A stretch of 64,000 bases of DNA, taken from NCBI RefSeq assembly GCF_008369445.1, contig NZ_VTWH01000005.1, positions 203,884 through 267,883 on the forward strand. Direction: 5' to 3'. Both the position numbers and the translations under genes were made by a program. Under the pieces are notes generated by a model. It had not been told where the DNA came from and made no database searches. It saw only the letters and a program-made list of their open reading frames with translations. Source of the DNA: Aureimonas fodinaquatilis (GTDB taxonomy: Bacteria; Pseudomonadota; Alphaproteobacteria; Rhizobiales; Rhizobiaceae). Below are positions 51,590-61,977 of this stretch, piece after piece; positions within the stretch are counted from its first letter, which is position 1, and every line of letters begins with the position of its first letter.

Positions 51590-52840
51590 ATGTGGGTCTA
51601 TGTTTCAGAATGGCTGTCCTTTGCCGTGCGCTGGTTGCACGTCATCACCGCAATGGCCTGGATAGGCTCATCCTTTTATTTCATTGCTCTGGATCTTGGG
51701 CTGCGCAAACCACGCACAGTCGCACCCGTGGGGGTCGGCGGCGAGGCCTGGCAGGTCCACGGTGGCGGCTTTTACCACATTCAAAAATACATGGTTGCGC
51801 CGGAGCATATGCCGGAAGAGCTGACATGGTTCAAATGGGAAAGCTATGCGACCTGGCTGTCCGGCTTTGCCCTTTTGTTTCTGGTTTATTACCTCGGCGC
51901 CGAACTGTATCTGATTGATCCTTCACGGGCAGATCTTCCCGTGTGGGGGGCAACCCTGATCGGCATTTCCGGGCTGGTGCTCGGCTGGCTGGTTTATGAT
52001 GCCATCTGCAAATCGCCGCTTGCGCACAATGACTCTGTGCTGCTCGGCTTTTTGTTCGTCTATGTCGTTGCGGCCAGCTTCATTTTCTCGCAGCTCTTTT
52101 CCGGGCGCGGCGCCATGTTGCATACGGGTGCAATGATCGCGACCATCATGTCGGCCAATGTGGCACTGCTGATCATTCCCAATCAGAAAATCGTTGTGGC
52201 TGACCTCAAGGCAGGGCGTATTCCAGATCCTGCTCTGGGCAAAGCTGCAAAACAGCGTTCACTGCACAACAATTACCTGACCCTGCCGGTCGTTTTCCTG
52301 ATGCTGTCCAACCACTATCCGCTGGCCTTTGCAACGGAGTTCAACTGGGTCATTGCAGGGCTGGTTCTGCTGCTTGGTGCGGTCATCCGGCATTTCTTCA
52401 ACACCATGCATCAGACGCATCGTAAACTCTGGTGGTGCTGGGCTGTCGCGGGTGCACTGTTTGCCGCCATCATCACATTGTCCGGCGCGCCGGGCTGGCA
52501 ATCGGGCAGCGCAGCCGTGGCGGCAGAGGATGCGCGGCTGCGGGGTGATCCGGCACTGGCGCTGGCAACATCACGATATTATTCGGAAGCAGAAATGATT
52601 GTGCAGTCACGCTGTTCGATGTGCCATGCGCGCCAGCCACTGTGGCCCGGCATTGGCCATGCGCCAAGGCTGATTTATCTGGAAACACAGGAAGACATTC
52701 TGCTCAATGCCTCGCTGATTGATCGGCAGGCAGTGCGCAGCCATGCCATGCCTCCGGGCAATATAACCGGGCTGGAGCCGGAAGAGCGCATCACTCTTGC
52801 GCGCTGGATCCGTTCGGGAGACGGGATTTATCGACCATGA
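51590..52840 (+). CDS. puuD: Urate hydroxylase PuuD, membrane-bound with cytochrome c domain
   Basis: 416 residues. The N-terminal part has about eight hydrophobic helices with conserved polar segments (RWLHVITAMAWIGSSFYFI, GGGFYHIQKYMVAPEHMPEE). A C-terminal cytochrome c domain carries the heme motif C342-SM-C345-H346 and possible ligand SHAMPPGNITG. It oxidises urate to 5-hydroxyisourate and passes electrons to the respiratory chain, replacing soluble uricase. It follows the ABC transporter genes after a 240-base leader with a repeat, and overlaps guaD by four bases. Confidence 0.95.
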   Translation: MWVYVSEWLSFAVRWLHVITAMAWIGSSFYFIALDLGLRKPRTVAPVGVGGEAWQVHGGGFYHIQKYMVAPEHMPEELTWFKWESYATWLSGFALLFLVYYLGAELYLIDPSRADLPVWGATLIGISGLVLGWLVYDAICKSPLAHNDSVLLGFLFVYVVAASFIFSQLFSGRGAMLHTGAMIATIMSANVALLIIPNQKIVVADLKAGRIPDPALGKAAKQRSLHNNYLTLPVVFLMLSNHYPLAFATEFNWVIAGLVLLLGAVIRHFFNTMHQTHRKLWWCWAVAGALFAAIITLSGAPGWQSGSAAVAAEDARLRGDPALALATSRYYSEAEMIVQSRCSMCHARQPLWPGIGHAPRLIYLETQEDILLNASLIDRQAVRSHAMPPGNITGLEPEERITLARWIRSGDGIYRP

Positions 52841-54222
52841 AGAATGAGCTGGGTAACGAGGAGCAGATCCTGCGGGGCCGGGTCCTGAGTTTCGATGGCA
52901 ACCCGGCCGTCGATGCCGCCAATATCCGATATTTTGAGGACGGGCTGATCCACCTGAAAGACGGTCTGGTTGTGGCGGTGGGGGAAGCGTCAACGCTACT
53001 GCCTGCCATTTCGCAAGGCTTGCGGGTTACAGACCATCGCCCGCATCTGATCATGGCAGGTTTTGTGGATCCGCATCTGCACATGCCGCAAACGCAGGTC
53101 ATCGGATCTTATGGCACCGAGCTTATGGAATGGCTGTCCCGGTACACTTTCCCGGAGGAAAGCCGCTATGCCGACAAGACAGTGTGTGACACGGCGGCAG
53201 GCTTTCTTCTGGACCAGCTTGCAGCCAATGGCACAACGACAGCCGCTGCTTACTGCACGTCGCACCCGCAATCGGCCGAAAGCCTGTTTGAAGAATCAGG
53301 GAAGCGGGGCCTGCGCATGGTGGCGGGCAAGGTCATGATGGACCGCAATGCCCCGGCCGGTCTTCTGGATACGCCGCAACGGGCTTATGATGAGTCCAAG
53401 GCGCTGATTCAGCGGTTCAACGGCCTTGATCGGCTGACCTATGCCATCACGCCGCGCTTTGCACCCACATCAACCGAAGCGCAGCTTGAGGTTGCCGGCG
53501 TACTAGCGCGCGAACATCCGGATCTGCCCATCCAGACGCATCTGTCGGAAAGTCTGGCCGAGATTGATTTCGTCAAAGATCTGTTCGGCTGGAGCCGTGA
53601 TTATCTGGATGTTTATGAACGTTATGGGCTGGTTCGGCGCGGCGCTTTGTTTGGCCATTGCATTCACCTGACTATGCGAGAGCGCGAGACACTGGCGCAA
53701 TTGCAGGGAAGCGCCATTTTCTGCCCGACGTCCAACCTGTTTCTGGGCTCGGGCCTTTTCGATCGCGCGGGGTTGCAGGCAAGCGGCGTCATAACCGGCA
53801 TCGCCACCGATATTGGCGGCGGCACATCATACTCCATGCTGGTTACGGCGGCTGAAGGCTATAAGGTGCTGGCGCTGCGCGGCGAAAGAATGACGGCGTT
53901 TGAAGCCTTTTACTGGATGAGCGCGGGAAACGCCTATGCCATGGCGCTGGACGAGCGCATCGGGCGCATTGCACCCGGTTATGAGGCCGATCTGGTCGTG
54001 CTGGACCTGGCTGCGACACCGGCTATGCGCCACCGTATGGAGCGCGCGGAAAGCCTTGCCGATCAGCTTTTTGCGCTGTTGATCATGGGGGATGACAGGG
54101 CAGTGGTGGCCACCTATGCCATGGGTCGGAAAATATATGATCGAAAGGGAACGGCCACTTTGCCGCCACGTCACGAAGCACCAATAACGGCCGTTTCGGC
54201 AGGTTGGCAGTCCCAGCAATAA
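52837..54222 (+). CDS. guaD: Guanine deaminase
   Basis: 461 residues, amidohydrolase fold. The metal motif is DPHLHMPQTQ (HxH) around residue 75, QTHLSESLAEIDF near 235, LFGHCIHLTMRE near 275 and the late aspartate in GIATDIGGGTSYSM near 325. It deaminates guanine to xanthine, feeding XdhAB. The length and PTSNLFLGSGLF segment are typical of bacterial GuaD. It overlaps puuD by four bases, so the uptake, guanine and urate steps share one transcript. GlgE begins shortly after its stop. Confidence 0.94.
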   Translation: MKNELGNEEQILRGRVLSFDGNPAVDAANIRYFEDGLIHLKDGLVVAVGEASTLLPAISQGLRVTDHRPHLIMAGFVDPHLHMPQTQVIGSYGTELMEWLSRYTFPEESRYADKTVCDTAAGFLLDQLAANGTTTAAAYCTSHPQSAESLFEESGKRGLRMVAGKVMMDRNAPAGLLDTPQRAYDESKALIQRFNGLDRLTYAITPRFAPTSTEAQLEVAGVLAREHPDLPIQTHLSESLAEIDFVKDLFGWSRDYLDVYERYGLVRRGALFGHCIHLTMRERETLAQLQGSAIFCPTSNLFLGSGLFDRAGLQASGVITGIATDIGGGTSYSMLVTAAEGYKVLALRGERMTAFEAFYWMSAGNAYAMALDERIGRIAPGYEADLVVLDLAATPAMRHRMERAESLADQLFALLIMGDDRAVVATYAMGRKIYDRKGTATLPPRHEAPITAVSAGWQSQQ

Positions 54223-54262
54223 AGGCATTTTGCGGGTTTTACGCATTTGCGAAAATTTCACT

Positions 54263-56296
54263 ATGGATAGCGCGGAAACCTGCGCTACCTTTGGCAAGAT
54301 GAAAAAATCCTTGTCGTCTGCCACACGTGAAAAGCTATTGGCGCTCGCCGCCAATCGCATTGCTATAGAAGCGGTTGCGCCACAGGTTGATGGCGGACGC
54401 TTTGCCGTCAAACGAGTCGTCGGTGAGCCGCTGATGGTGTCTGCCGATATATTCGGCGACGGGCACGAGGTCATAGGTGCCGCACTGCTGGTGTGCCCGC
54501 CGGGCAGCTCGGTCTGGCAGGAAGTGCCCATGCGCTTTGTTGCCAATGACCGGTGGGAAGCCGAGCTGGATTGCAACAGCGAAGGTCTGTGGCACTACAC
54601 AATCATTGGCTGGCGAGACGCGTTTGGCACATGGCTGCACGATACGCGCAAAAAGAAGCAGGCTGGTCTGAATATCACTCTGGAGCTTGAAGAAGCGCGC
54701 ATCCTGCTGGATCGGGCACTCAAGTCCGGCCGCGGCACGCGCGATGATGCGCGGGCGTTGAAGGATCTTTTGAAACAATATGGCAAGCTGTTGAAAAGCG
54801 GCGATGCCGGAGAACAATTTTCAGTTCTGGACAGCTTCAACACACAGGCATTGCTGGAAGAAACTGGCCCGCGCGACGAGCTGACCGTTTCACATGAGTT
54901 GCCGCTGTGGGTGGATCGCAAGCGTGCGGCTTTTTCCGCCTGGTATGAATTGATGCCACGCTCGCAAAGCGGCGATGTCAACCGGCACGGTACGTTTGAT
55001 GATGTGATTGCGCGTCTGCCGGATGTTCAGGAAATGGGCTTCGATGTTTTGTACATGCCGCCCATCCACCCGATCGGCAAGGCGCATCGCAAAGGGCGCA
55101 ACAATGCGCTGACTGCCACCGCGGATGACCCCGGCTCACCCTATGCCATCGGCTCGGACGAGGGTGGGCATGATGCAATCCACCCGGAGCTTGGCAGTTT
55201 TGATGATTTTGCCCGGTTGATCGCGGCCGCGCGTCAACATGGCATGGACGTCGCCCTGGATTTTGCCATTCAGTGCTCTCCGGATCACCCGTGGATCAGG
55301 CAGCACCCGGAATGGTTTGACTGGCGGCCGGATGGCACCATCAAATATGCGGAAAACCCGCCAAAAAAGTACCAGGATATCGTCAATGTCGATTTCTACC
55401 GCGAGGGCGCTTTGCCGTCGCTGTGGATTGAACTGCGTGATGTCGTGCTGTTCTGGTTGGAAAAGGGTGTGCGCATTTTCCGGGTGGACAATCCACACAC
55501 CAAGCCTTTCCCCTTTTGGGAATGGTTGATTGCCGAGGTGCGGCAGGTCGATCCCGGCGTGATTTTTCTGGCAGAGGCCTTTACGCGTCCCAAACTGATG
55601 AAGCGTCTGGCAAAGGTGGGCTTTAACCAGTCTTATTCCTACTTCACCTGGCGCGATGAAAAATGGGAACTGGAAGCCTATCTGACGGAGCTGACGCAGG
55701 AAGAATGCGTTGACTATATGCGGCCGAATTTTTTCGTGAACACGCCCGATATCAATCCGTTCTACCTGCAGACGAGCGGCAGGCCAGGCTTTCGCATTCG
55801 GCTTGCTTTAGCGGCAACTCTGGCTGGTAATTACGGCATCTATTCTGGTTTTGAACTGTGTGAATACGAGCCAGTGCCGGGCCGTGAGGAATATCTGAAC
55901 TCGGAAAAATACGAGATACGGGCATTTGACTGGTTCCAAGCCGGAAATATTCGTCCGGACATTCGCTTTTTCAATGAGTTGCGGCAGACGCATGAAAGCT
56001 CGTGGGATTTCCCAAACCTGAAATTCTATCACTTCGGCAATGACAATATTCTCTATTATGGGCGCATGGCCCCGGACAAATCGTCGATGCTGCTGTTCAT
56101 GGTTCTGCTGGACCCGCATGCGGCGCAGGGCGGGCAGTACGAGTTGCCATTATGGGAATTCGGTCTGGCAGATGACGCAATGCTGAACGCCACAAATCTG
56201 GTGACGGGGCAGAAGCTGCAATTGCAGGGCAAGCAGCAGCATTGGTGGATCAATCCTGACGAATGCCCCTATGTCGTGCTGAATGTATTTGCGTAA
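54263..56296 (+). CDS. glgE: Alpha-1,4-glucan:maltose-1-phosphate maltosyltransferase GlgE
   Basis: About 677 residues from ATG 54263; ATG 54299 (MKKSLSSATREKLL) or TTG 54230 are possible. GH13 subfamily 3: VLYMPPIHPIGKAHRKGRNN near residue 265, GMDVALDFAIQCSPDHPW near 330, the nucleophile in FRVDNPHTKPFPFWEWL near 415, the acid/base Glu in IFLAEAFTRPK near 440 and FVNTPDINPFYLQTSG near 495. It transfers maltose from maltose 1-phosphate to the end of alpha-1,4-glucan. With TreS-maltokinase and GlgB next to it, the whole trehalose-to-glucan route is encoded. It has no ribosome site that decides the start. Confidence 0.95.
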   Translation: MDSAETCATFGKMKKSLSSATREKLLALAANRIAIEAVAPQVDGGRFAVKRVVGEPLMVSADIFGDGHEVIGAALLVCPPGSSVWQEVPMRFVANDRWEAELDCNSEGLWHYTIIGWRDAFGTWLHDTRKKKQAGLNITLELEEARILLDRALKSGRGTRDDARALKDLLKQYGKLLKSGDAGEQFSVLDSFNTQALLEETGPRDELTVSHELPLWVDRKRAAFSAWYELMPRSQSGDVNRHGTFDDVIARLPDVQEMGFDVLYMPPIHPIGKAHRKGRNNALTATADDPGSPYAIGSDEGGHDAIHPELGSFDDFARLIAAARQHGMDVALDFAIQCSPDHPWIRQHPEWFDWRPDGTIKYAENPPKKYQDIVNVDFYREGALPSLWIELRDVVLFWLEKGVRIFRVDNPHTKPFPFWEWLIAEVRQVDPGVIFLAEAFTRPKLMKRLAKVGFNQSYSYFTWRDEKWELEAYLTELTQEECVDYMRPNFFVNTPDINPFYLQTSGRPGFRIRLALAATLAGNYGIYSGFELCEYEPVPGREEYLNSEKYEIRAFDWFQAGNIRPDIRFFNELRQTHESSWDFPNLKFYHFGNDNILYYGRMAPDKSSMLLFMVLLDPHAAQGGQYELPLWEFGLADDAMLNATNLVTGQKLQLQGKQQHWWINPDECPYVVLNVFA

Positions 56297-56354
56297 AATC
56301 AGGGAACTGATCCTTCTCCCTGCGGTTTTGCAAACGTAACGGGAATGATGGCAG

Positions 56355-59300
56355 ATGAATGAAAATGTAACGGTTTTTCCTGCAGTGGACAGTGCTGCGC
56401 CAGATCGTGAAGCACGTGACTGGTACAAGGATGCCATTATCTACCAGCTGCATGTCAAAACCTTTGCGGATTCGAACGCGGATGGTATCGGCGACTTTCA
56501 GGGGCTGATCTCGCGGCTGGATTATATCAAGGAACTGGGTGTCACCTGCATCTGGCTTATGCCTTTCTATCCCTCGCCGCTGCGCGATGACGGATATGAC
56601 ATTGCCGATTACCGCTCCATCAATCCCAGCTATGGAACGATGGAAGATTTTGAACTGCTGGTGGAAGAGGCGCACAAGCGTGGCCTGCGGATCATTACTG
56701 AGCTGGTGATCAACCACACATCCGATCAGCATCCGTGGTTTCAGGCAGCGCGCAACGCTCCTAAAGGCAGCCCCGAACGGGACTTTTACGTCTGGGCAGA
56801 TGACGATGAGGGTTATGATCTGACTCGCATCATATTCCTGGACACGGAGACGTCCAACTGGACCTATGATTCCGTGGCCGGTCAATATTTCTGGCACCGG
56901 TTTTATTCCCATCAGCCCGATCTGAATTTTGACAATCCGCGCGTGCTTGAAGAGGTGCTTTCTGTCATGCGCTTCTGGCTGGACAAGGGGGTGGACGGCT
57001 TGCGGCTGGACGCGATCCCTTACCTGGTTGAGCGCGAGGGAACCAACAATGAAAATCTGCCTGAGACGCATGTCGTGCTGAAGCAGATTCGCGCTGAGCT
57101 GGACCGGATTTACCCCGACCGAATGTTGCTGGCAGAAGCCAACCAGTGGCCGGAAGATACAAGGCCATATTTTGGCGATGGCGACGAATGCCACATGGCG
57201 TTTCACTTTCCGCTGATGCCACGCATGTACATGGCCGTGGCGCAGGAAGACCGCCATCCGATCACGGATATTCTGCGGCAAACTCCCGATATTCCGGACA
57301 ATTGCCAGTGGGCCATATTCTTGCGCAACCATGACGAGCTGACGTTGGAAATGGTCACTGCCGAGGAGCGGGATTACCTCTGGTCCACCTATGCCTCTGA
57401 CAAGCGGGCGCGGATCAATCTTGGCATTCGCCGGCGTCTCGCACCGCTGATGGGCAATGATCGCCGCAAGGTGGAATTGCTCAACGCGCTGTTGATGTCG
57501 ATGCCTGGAACGCCCGTGCTCTACTACGGCGATGAAATCGGCATGGGTGACAATTACTATCTTGGCGACAGAGATGGTGTGCGCACACCGATGCAATGGT
57601 CGGCGGATCGCAATGGCGGTTTCAGCCGGGCAGATCCGCAAAGACTGTATCTGCCGCTCATCCAGGATCCTCTTTACGGCTTTCAGGCGGTCAACGTTGA
57701 GGCACAATCAACGAACCCTGCCAGCCCGCTGGCGTGGATGCGGCGCCTGATCCAGGTGCGAGCCACGCGAGAGGCCTTCGGCCGGGGCGACATGACGTTC
57801 CTCTATCCCGGCAACCGGAAAATTCTGGCCTATCTGCGGGAATTCAATGGCGATCGCGTGCTGTGCGTTGCCAATCTTTCCAGTCAGGCACAGGCGGTAG
57901 AGCTGGATCTGTCCGCCCATGCGGGCCGGGTGCCGGTGGAAATGCTGGGCCTGTCAACCTTCCCGCAAATTGGCAATACGCCTTACGTTCTGTCGCTGCC
58001 AGCCTATGGTTTTTACTGGTTTACGCTGGGCGAGCCGGAAACGATGCGCAACAGCGAGGGCGATGTCACCTCTGCGCCGGAATTCAACACGCTGGTCATC
58101 ACCGGCGATATGAAAGATACGATTCCCGGCCGCAACAGACGGGAAATCGAAGCTGTTCTACCCGCGTTTATCAGCCGGCAAAGATGGTATGCCGGCAAAG
58201 ATGATGCTCCGGCAAAAGTGCGCTACGACATTATTGGCGCCCAGCAGCCCGATAGCCGCACCCATATTTTGGGTGAAGCCGTGGTCACCACCCGATCTGG
58301 TGCCGAGCAGAAATATTTTCTGCCGCTTGCCGCCAAATGGGGTGAGGAGCATCTGGTGCAGGATGCTACGACCTTGCCCTATACGCTGGCTAAAATCCGC
58401 CAGGGTGCACAAATGGGCGCAGTGGTGGATGCGGCGCGAGATGCGGAATTCTGTCGCTACATGACCGGTCTGCTGGCCGGTGGAACCACCCTGAAACAAG
58501 GGCAGTTCAGCCTGCACATTGAAGCGTCTGCCGTGAAGAAGGAAGAATTGGCACAAGCCGTCGCCGTACCAGCGGAAGATATTGTGCCCCTGGCAGGTGA
58601 GCAGTCCAATTCGTCAGTTTCAATTGGCGATCGGGCTATGTTGAAGCTTTACCGGCAATTGCGCAATGGCATTCAGCCGGAGCTGGAGGTCACCCGTTTT
58701 CTGACTGAGAAAACGGCGTTCACAGGTGCACCTGCTTTGCTGGCCAGTGCCGAGTTGCAACGCCCGGATGGCGAGAGTTCCGCCATCGCCGCTTTGTTCG
58801 AGCGGGTGGAAAATCAGGGAGACGCCTGGGCGCGGGTGACAGAAGCCCTCGCGCGGCATCTGCGCGACAATGCCTATGGCGAAAGTCTGGCTGAAGAAGC
58901 CGATGAAGCCGATGCAATGTTTGTTCTGCAGTTTGATCCCGGTGAAACAATTGGCCGGCGAACGGGCGAAATGCATGTGGCGCTGGCCACGGTAACTGGT
59001 GACCCTGCCTTTGACCCTGAAGCGTTGGACAGCAACTGGCTGCAAGGCGCGGTGGATGGTGCTGAAGCTGAGGCGCAGCAGGCGCTGGCGCAACTGGCGC
59101 AGTTTGCTGAGGTTGACGAGGCATGCCGTGAGGATGTCGATCGCCTTCTGGCTGCGCGCAACCGGATTGGCGACTGGTTTTCCAATTGCCGGTCGGCCAA
59201 ACTTTCCGGCACCCGCACCAGAATTCACGGTGATTACCATCTGGGGCAGATTCTGGTGGCACGCAATGATGTTGTCATACTGGATTTTGAAGGCGAGCCA

Positions 59301-59669
59301 GGGCGGTCACTGGAAGAGCGGCGGGCAAAAACCTCGCCACTGCGTGACGTTGCGGGAATGCTGCGCTCTTATGATTATGCCGCTTTTGCCGCACGTGACA
59401 GGGCTGGTCCGGCGGATGAGGCAACTGTTGCGCGCATTCGCGATATCGCCGAAGGCTGGCGCGATCAGGTCAGCACCGGATTTCTGACCGCCTGGAGCAC
59501 CGCCAGCGGCATTGATGCAGAAGCACCGGGAAATCAACAGTTGCTGGATCTGTTTTTGCTGCAAAAAGCATTCTACGAGTTGCGTTATGAACTGTCTTCA
59601 CGGCCCGCATGGCTTTCGATTCCTCTGCGCGGCATAGTTTCGCTTCTGGCCAGGCGCCAGGTCATCTGA
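56355..59669 (+). CDS. Fused trehalose synthase (TreS) and maltokinase
   Basis: 1104 residues. Residues 1 to about 560 are TreS, GH13: DAIIYQLHVKTFADSNADGIGDF in parts, GYDIADYRSINPSYG, ELVINHTSDQHPWFQ, DGLRLDAIPYLVEREG (nucleophile Asp), MLLAEANQWPED (acid/base) and FLRNHDELTLEMV. From about 595 is the maltokinase (Pep2/Mak) domain: FISRQRWYAGKD, VPLAGEQSNSSVSIG and the kinase site IHGDYHLGQILVARNDVVILDFEGEP. TreS interconverts trehalose and maltose and Mak makes maltose 1-phosphate with ATP, supplying GlgE. It starts 58 bases after glgE and ends at the ATG of glgB. Confidence 0.95.
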   Translation: MNENVTVFPAVDSAAPDREARDWYKDAIIYQLHVKTFADSNADGIGDFQGLISRLDYIKELGVTCIWLMPFYPSPLRDDGYDIADYRSINPSYGTMEDFELLVEEAHKRGLRIITELVINHTSDQHPWFQAARNAPKGSPERDFYVWADDDEGYDLTRIIFLDTETSNWTYDSVAGQYFWHRFYSHQPDLNFDNPRVLEEVLSVMRFWLDKGVDGLRLDAIPYLVEREGTNNENLPETHVVLKQIRAELDRIYPDRMLLAEANQWPEDTRPYFGDGDECHMAFHFPLMPRMYMAVAQEDRHPITDILRQTPDIPDNCQWAIFLRNHDELTLEMVTAEERDYLWSTYASDKRARINLGIRRRLAPLMGNDRRKVELLNALLMSMPGTPVLYYGDEIGMGDNYYLGDRDGVRTPMQWSADRNGGFSRADPQRLYLPLIQDPLYGFQAVNVEAQSTNPASPLAWMRRLIQVRATREAFGRGDMTFLYPGNRKILAYLREFNGDRVLCVANLSSQAQAVELDLSAHAGRVPVEMLGLSTFPQIGNTPYVLSLPAYGFYWFTLGEPETMRNSEGDVTSAPEFNTLVITGDMKDTIPGRNRREIEAVLPAFISRQRWYAGKDDAPAKVRYDIIGAQQPDSRTHILGEAVVTTRSGAEQKYFLPLAAKWGEEHLVQDATTLPYTLAKIRQGAQMGAVVDAARDAEFCRYMTGLLAGGTTLKQGQFSLHIEASAVKKEELAQAVAVPAEDIVPLAGEQSNSSVSIGDRAMLKLYRQLRNGIQPELEVTRFLTEKTAFTGAPALLASAELQRPDGESSAIAALFERVENQGDAWARVTEALARHLRDNAYGESLAEEADEADAMFVLQFDPGETIGRRTGEMHVALATVTGDPAFDPEALDSNWLQGAVDGAEAEAQQALAQLAQFAEVDEACREDVDRLLAARNRIGDWFSNCRSAKLSGTRTRIHGDYHLGQILVARNDVVILDFEGEPGRSLEERRAKTSPLRDVAGMLRSYDYAAFAARDRAGPADEATVARIRDIAEGWRDQVSTGFLTAWSTASGIDAEAPGNQQLLDLFLLQKAFYELRYELSSRPAWLSIPLRGIVSLLARRQVI

Positions 59670-61892
59670 ATGGCAAAGGCAGGCAGTATTTTGATCGAAA
59701 AAACTTCGAGCATCTCGCATCGGCTGGATGAAGCGCAGGCCGATGCACTGGCGGCCGGTCAGCACGACAATCCATTTTCCATTCTCGGTGCTCATGCGGC
59801 TCAAGGCGGCACAGTGTTTCGGGTGTTCCGCCCGGGAGCAGAGCGTGCCAGCGTCATCGACCGCGAGGGAGAGGTGGTGGCCGAGCTTTCGCCGCAGGGC
59901 GAAGCCGGGCTTTTCACCGGTGCGATCGCCGGGCCGCTGCAGGTCTATCAATTCCGATTTGCACATGGCCCGATAACCTGGGAGGAAGAGGATCCTTATC
60001 GGTTCGGCTCGCTTCTTTCCGATCTGGATGCCTATTTGATGGCCGAAGGCCGCCATTACCGCCTGTATGAAAAACTGGGTGCGCATCCCGGTGAAATTGA
60101 TGGGGTGCAAGGCACAAGTTTTGCCGTCTGGGCCCCTTCGGCCCGCCGTGTCTCTGTGGTTGGCAATTTCAATTCGTGGGATGGCCGCCGCCATGTCATG
60201 CGGCGACGGCATGAAACCGGCGTGTTTGAGATTTTTATTCCGGGCATTGGCCGCGGTGAGACCTACAAATACGAAATTATCGGTCCACAGGGCGAGATGC
60301 TGCCGCTGAAGGCCGACCCTATGGGCTTTTTGCAGGAAACGGCACCTTCTACCGCGTCGGTGGTTTCCGGGCTTGTCGAGCATGACTGGCAGGATCAGGC
60401 GTTCCGCGCAAAGGATCGCGACTGGCAGGCGCGCGACAAGCCGGTGTCCATTTATGAGGTGCATCCCGGCTCCTGGCGGCGGGGAGATGGCAACGCCATT
60501 CTGGACTATGACGGGCTGGCGGCGGAACTGGTGCCCTATGTTCAGGAAATGGGTTTCACGCATGTGGAATTCATGCCGGTATCGGAACATCCATTCTATG
60601 GCTCATGGGGCTATCAGCCAATCGGTCTCTATGCCCCAACCTCCCGATACGGCTCCCCAGAGGGCTTCGCCCGATTGGTCGATGCGTTGCACGCGGCTGG
60701 TATCGGCGTACTTCTGGACTGGGTACCGGGGCACTTCCCAAGCGATGTGCACGGGCTTGGGCAGTTTGATGGTACGGCGCTTTACGAACATGCCGACCCG
60801 CGAAAGGGCTTCCACAAGGATTGGAACACGCTGATCTACAATTATGGGCGTGTGGAGGTGAAAAACTTCCTGGTTGCCAACGGGCTCTATTGGCTTGATC
60901 GTTTCCATATAGACGGACTGCGTGTCGATGCCGTGGCGTCCATGCTGTATCTGGACTACTCACGAAATTACGGAGAATGGGAGCCGAACATTCACGGGGG
61001 GCGTGAAAACCTGGAAGCAATTGCGTTTTTGCAGGAAACCAACGAGCGGGTGGGGGAATATTACCCGGCTGCATCGACCCAGGCGGAAGAATCCACCGCG
61101 TTTCCCGACGTGTCGCGCCCCACTTATGCCGGTGGTCTTGGGTTTCATTTCAAATGGAACATGGGCTGGATGCATGACACGCTGGACTTCATGGAGAAAG
61201 ATCCGATCCATCGGCGCTATCACATGCACCAGATGACGTTTGGCATGGTCTATGCTTATTCGGAGAATTTTATTCTGCCGCTCAGCCATGACGAGGTGGT
61301 GTATGGCAAAGGCTCGTTGCTGAACAAAATGCCCGGTGATCATTGGCAGAAATTTGCCAATCTCCGCGCCTATTTCGGCTTCATGTGGGCGCATCCGGGC
61401 AAAAAGCTCCTGTTCATGGGTGGCGAGTTTGGCCAGTCTGCGGAATGGAACCACGATCAATCACTGGACTGGCACCTGCTGCAACATCATGAACATGCCG
61501 GGGTTCAGCAGTTGGTGAAGGATTTGAACGCGTTGTATCGCCAGGTTCCTGCGTTGTATGAGCTGGATTGCGACCCTGCCGGATTTGAGTGGGTGGACAC
61601 CACCGACACGGACAACAGCATTCTGTCGTTCATCCGTAAGGACAAGAATGGCGGGCCGGTGCTGGTGGTTTGTAATTTTACGCCAAATGTTCATTACAAT
61701 TACCAGGTTGGCGTGCCGCGTGGTGGGTTCTGGAACGAGCGGATGAACACGGACGCGCATATGTATGGCGGTAGCAATGCTGGAAATTCAGGCGGCAGGC
61801 GTGCGGAAGAAGTGAGTGCGAATGGTCGTCCATTTTCGCTCAGTCTGACAATTCCGCCACTTTCAACAGTGATCCTGGTCCCAGAGAGCTGA
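59670..61892 (+). CDS. glgB: 1,4-alpha-glucan branching enzyme
   Basis: 740 residues, the usual GlgB size. N-terminal carbohydrate-binding region, then CBM48 and the GH13 domain: [50 protein letters not shown] in parts, [18 protein letters not shown] (nucleophile Asp), [13 protein letters not shown] (acid/base Glu) and [15 protein letters not shown]. It adds alpha-1,6 branches to the GlgE product. The ATG follows the TreS-Mak stop directly. No glgA or glgC is in the window, so the branched glucan here need not depend on ADP-glucose. Confidence 0.96.
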   Translation: MAKAGSILIEKTSSISHRLDEAQADALAAGQHDNPFSILGAHAAQGGTVFRVFRPGAERASVIDREGEVVAELSPQGEAGLFTGAIAGPLQVYQFRFAHGPITWEEEDPYRFGSLLSDLDAYLMAEGRHYRLYEKLGAHPGEIDGVQGTSFAVWAPSARRVSVVGNFNSWDGRRHVMRRRHETGVFEIFIPGIGRGETYKYEIIGPQGEMLPLKADPMGFLQETAPSTASVVSGLVEHDWQDQAFRAKDRDWQARDKPVSIYEVHPGSWRRGDGNAILDYDGLAAELVPYVQEMGFTHVEFMPVSEHPFYGSWGYQPIGLYAPTSRYGSPEGFARLVDALHAAGIGVLLDWVPGHFPSDVHGLGQFDGTALYEHADPRKGFHKDWNTLIYNYGRVEVKNFLVANGLYWLDRFHIDGLRVDAVASMLYLDYSRNYGEWEPNIHGGRENLEAIAFLQETNERVGEYYPAASTQAEESTAFPDVSRPTYAGGLGFHFKWNMGWMHDTLDFMEKDPIHRRYHMHQMTFGMVYAYSENFILPLSHDEVVYGKGSLLNKMPGDHWQKFANLRAYFGFMWAHPGKKLLFMGGEFGQSAEWNHDQSLDWHLLQHHEHAGVQQLVKDLNALYRQVPALYELDCDPAGFEWVDTTDTDNSILSFIRKDKNGGPVLVVCNFTPNVHYNYQVGVPRGGFWNERMNTDAHMYGGSNAGNSGGRRAEEVSANGRPFSLSLTIPPLSTVILVPES

Positions 61893-61900
61893 CAAACTCG

Positions 61901-61941
61901 CCTTAATTAATACATATTGTATCATATAGATTAATTGTGTA
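61901..61941. promoter_or_regulatory. AT-rich palindromic region before the autotransporter gene
   Basis: A short AT-rich patch holds TTAATTAA and an inverted repeat ATACA-TAT-TGTAT (61910-61922). It is the only gap between glgB and the autotransporter, so it probably carries that gene's promoter and perhaps a regulator site. No confident -35/-10 pair was found. Confidence 0.3.
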
Positions 61942-61977
61942 ACGCTCCGGTTTCATTTCAAACTGGAGATTGCCATT

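Noticed and set aside
56250..57707. A 485-codon minus-strand open frame over the TreS region
   Set aside because: The plus strand carries all TreS catalytic motifs without interruption; the antisense frame shows no motif and no ribosome site.
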